From NCBI GenBank assembly GCA_021790495.1, contig JAJYGZ010000377.1, positions 1 to 5,697 on the forward strand: a stretch of DNA of 5,697 bases, in the 5' to 3' direction. Both the position numbers and the translations under genes were made by a program. Below, in pieces: positions 5,331 through 5,697 of this stretch. The notes under the pieces are model-generated. The model had not been told where the DNA came from. It was given only the letters and a program-made list of their open reading frames with translations, and searched no databases. The stretch is from Actinomycetes bacterium (GTDB taxonomy: Bacteria; Actinomycetota; Acidimicrobiia; Acidimicrobiales; Acidimicrobiaceae). Every line of letters starts with the position of its first letter. Position 1 is the first letter of the stretch.

Positions 5331-5697
5331 GCCCGTCAGGGAATCCGCCAGCGCGGCTGCCCTGAGTGCGTCGTTGATGCGTGATTGAAACTGACACGGA
5401 AGCTATCTTGGTCTTTTGATAAAATTCCCCCAGCGACCTGAAGTCGGCGTTGCGCACAAATTATCGTTAACAGCAACTCAGGGCCGGCCTCCGGCTCGCC
5501 GTGGGAGTAGAAGATTGACCCCCGTATCACTCACCACGTCGTCGGCGACACGCCCGTAATCAGGAAGTTTCCGAATCTTCGTGCCAGAATCCAAGCGTCG
5601 TCCGTCTGCTGGTGGAGTTCCGTACTCCAAAATGCACCCTCGTCAGGAGCACGTCCGCCCAGGATCGGCACCGGGCCTCAGCCAGAGCCGTGGTATC
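5331..5697. other. Right-end stretch without a supported gene
   Basis: No frame has a convincing start, ribosome binding site and protein-like composition. Two frames run off the right edge. One is a plus-strand frame from 5511 with no ATG, GTG or TTG near its beginning. The other is a minus-strand frame ending at a stop at 5560-5562 (45 codons visible, ending HEDSETS), which could be the 3' end of a gene lying beyond the window. A GC hairpin spans 5481-5497 (GGGCCGG-CCT-CCGGCTC, one G-U pair). The stretch may be a plain intergenic region or an eroded gene or insertion-sequence remnant. Confidence 0.35.

Noticed and set aside
5420..5425. TAAAAT as a -10 box of a plus-strand promoter
   Set aside because: The hexamer 17 nt upstream (CGGAAG) bears no likeness to a -35 box, and no gene begins downstream within the window.
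5260..5530. Two overlapping minus-strand frames of 64-65 codons after the SDR
   Set aside because: They overlap each other in different frames, cross the perfect hairpin at 5302-5330, have no convincing Shine-Dalgarno and match no family I know.
1..5697. CRISPR array, tRNA or rRNA gene
   Set aside because: I saw no regularly spaced direct repeats, no tRNA cloverleaf and no rRNA-like conserved stretch on either strand.

Overview
The window carries four consecutive plus-strand genes that together look like a small amine or amino-alcohol catabolic locus. They are an amino-acid/choline-type permease (5' end cut off by the window), a glutamine-synthetase-like gamma-glutamyl-amine ligase, an NAD(P)-dependent aldehyde dehydrogenase and a short-chain dehydrogenase. 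The DNA is moderately GC-rich, two of the four genes appear to start with TTG, and the proteins and gene order recall actinobacteria. From memory, the closest layout is Mycobacterium tuberculosis glnA4 - amidotransferase - aldC - SDR (Rv2860c to Rv2857c). I therefore infer an actinomycete-like host; an acidimicrobial lineage is possible but not demonstrable here.

Layout. Positions 2-1330 encode the permease. It is followed at once by a perfect 16-bp hairpin (1345-1383), a likely terminator. Positions 1384-1700 hold no convincing gene. They contain several potential RNA stems and, just upstream of the ligase gene, a candidate promoter (TTGAAT-17-TAGAGT) with an inverted repeat in its spacer. 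The ligase (1701-3083), aldehyde dehydrogenase (3089-4453) and SDR (4467-5231) are separated by only 5 and 13 nt, each with its own Shine-Dalgarno sequence, so they are very probably one transcript. Positions 5232-5697 contain several hairpins, the strongest a perfect 12-bp stem at 5302-5330, and no gene I can support.

How the genes may work together (inference). The permease imports an amine. The GS-like enzyme masks its amino group as a gamma-glutamyl amide using ATP and glutamate. The two dehydrogenases then oxidise the side chain, the SDR alcohol to aldehyde and the ALDH aldehyde to acid. The gamma-glutamyl hydrolase (PuuD or class-I amidotransferase type) expected to release the product is not in this window, although related loci place it between the ligase and ALDH genes. 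The ligase has lost two ammonium-site signatures of true glutamine synthetase (the FDGSS loop and the flap glutamate), which supports a role other than ammonia assimilation. The families are known. The most interesting points are the enzyme combination, the missing hydrolase and the probable amino-alcohol-like substrate.
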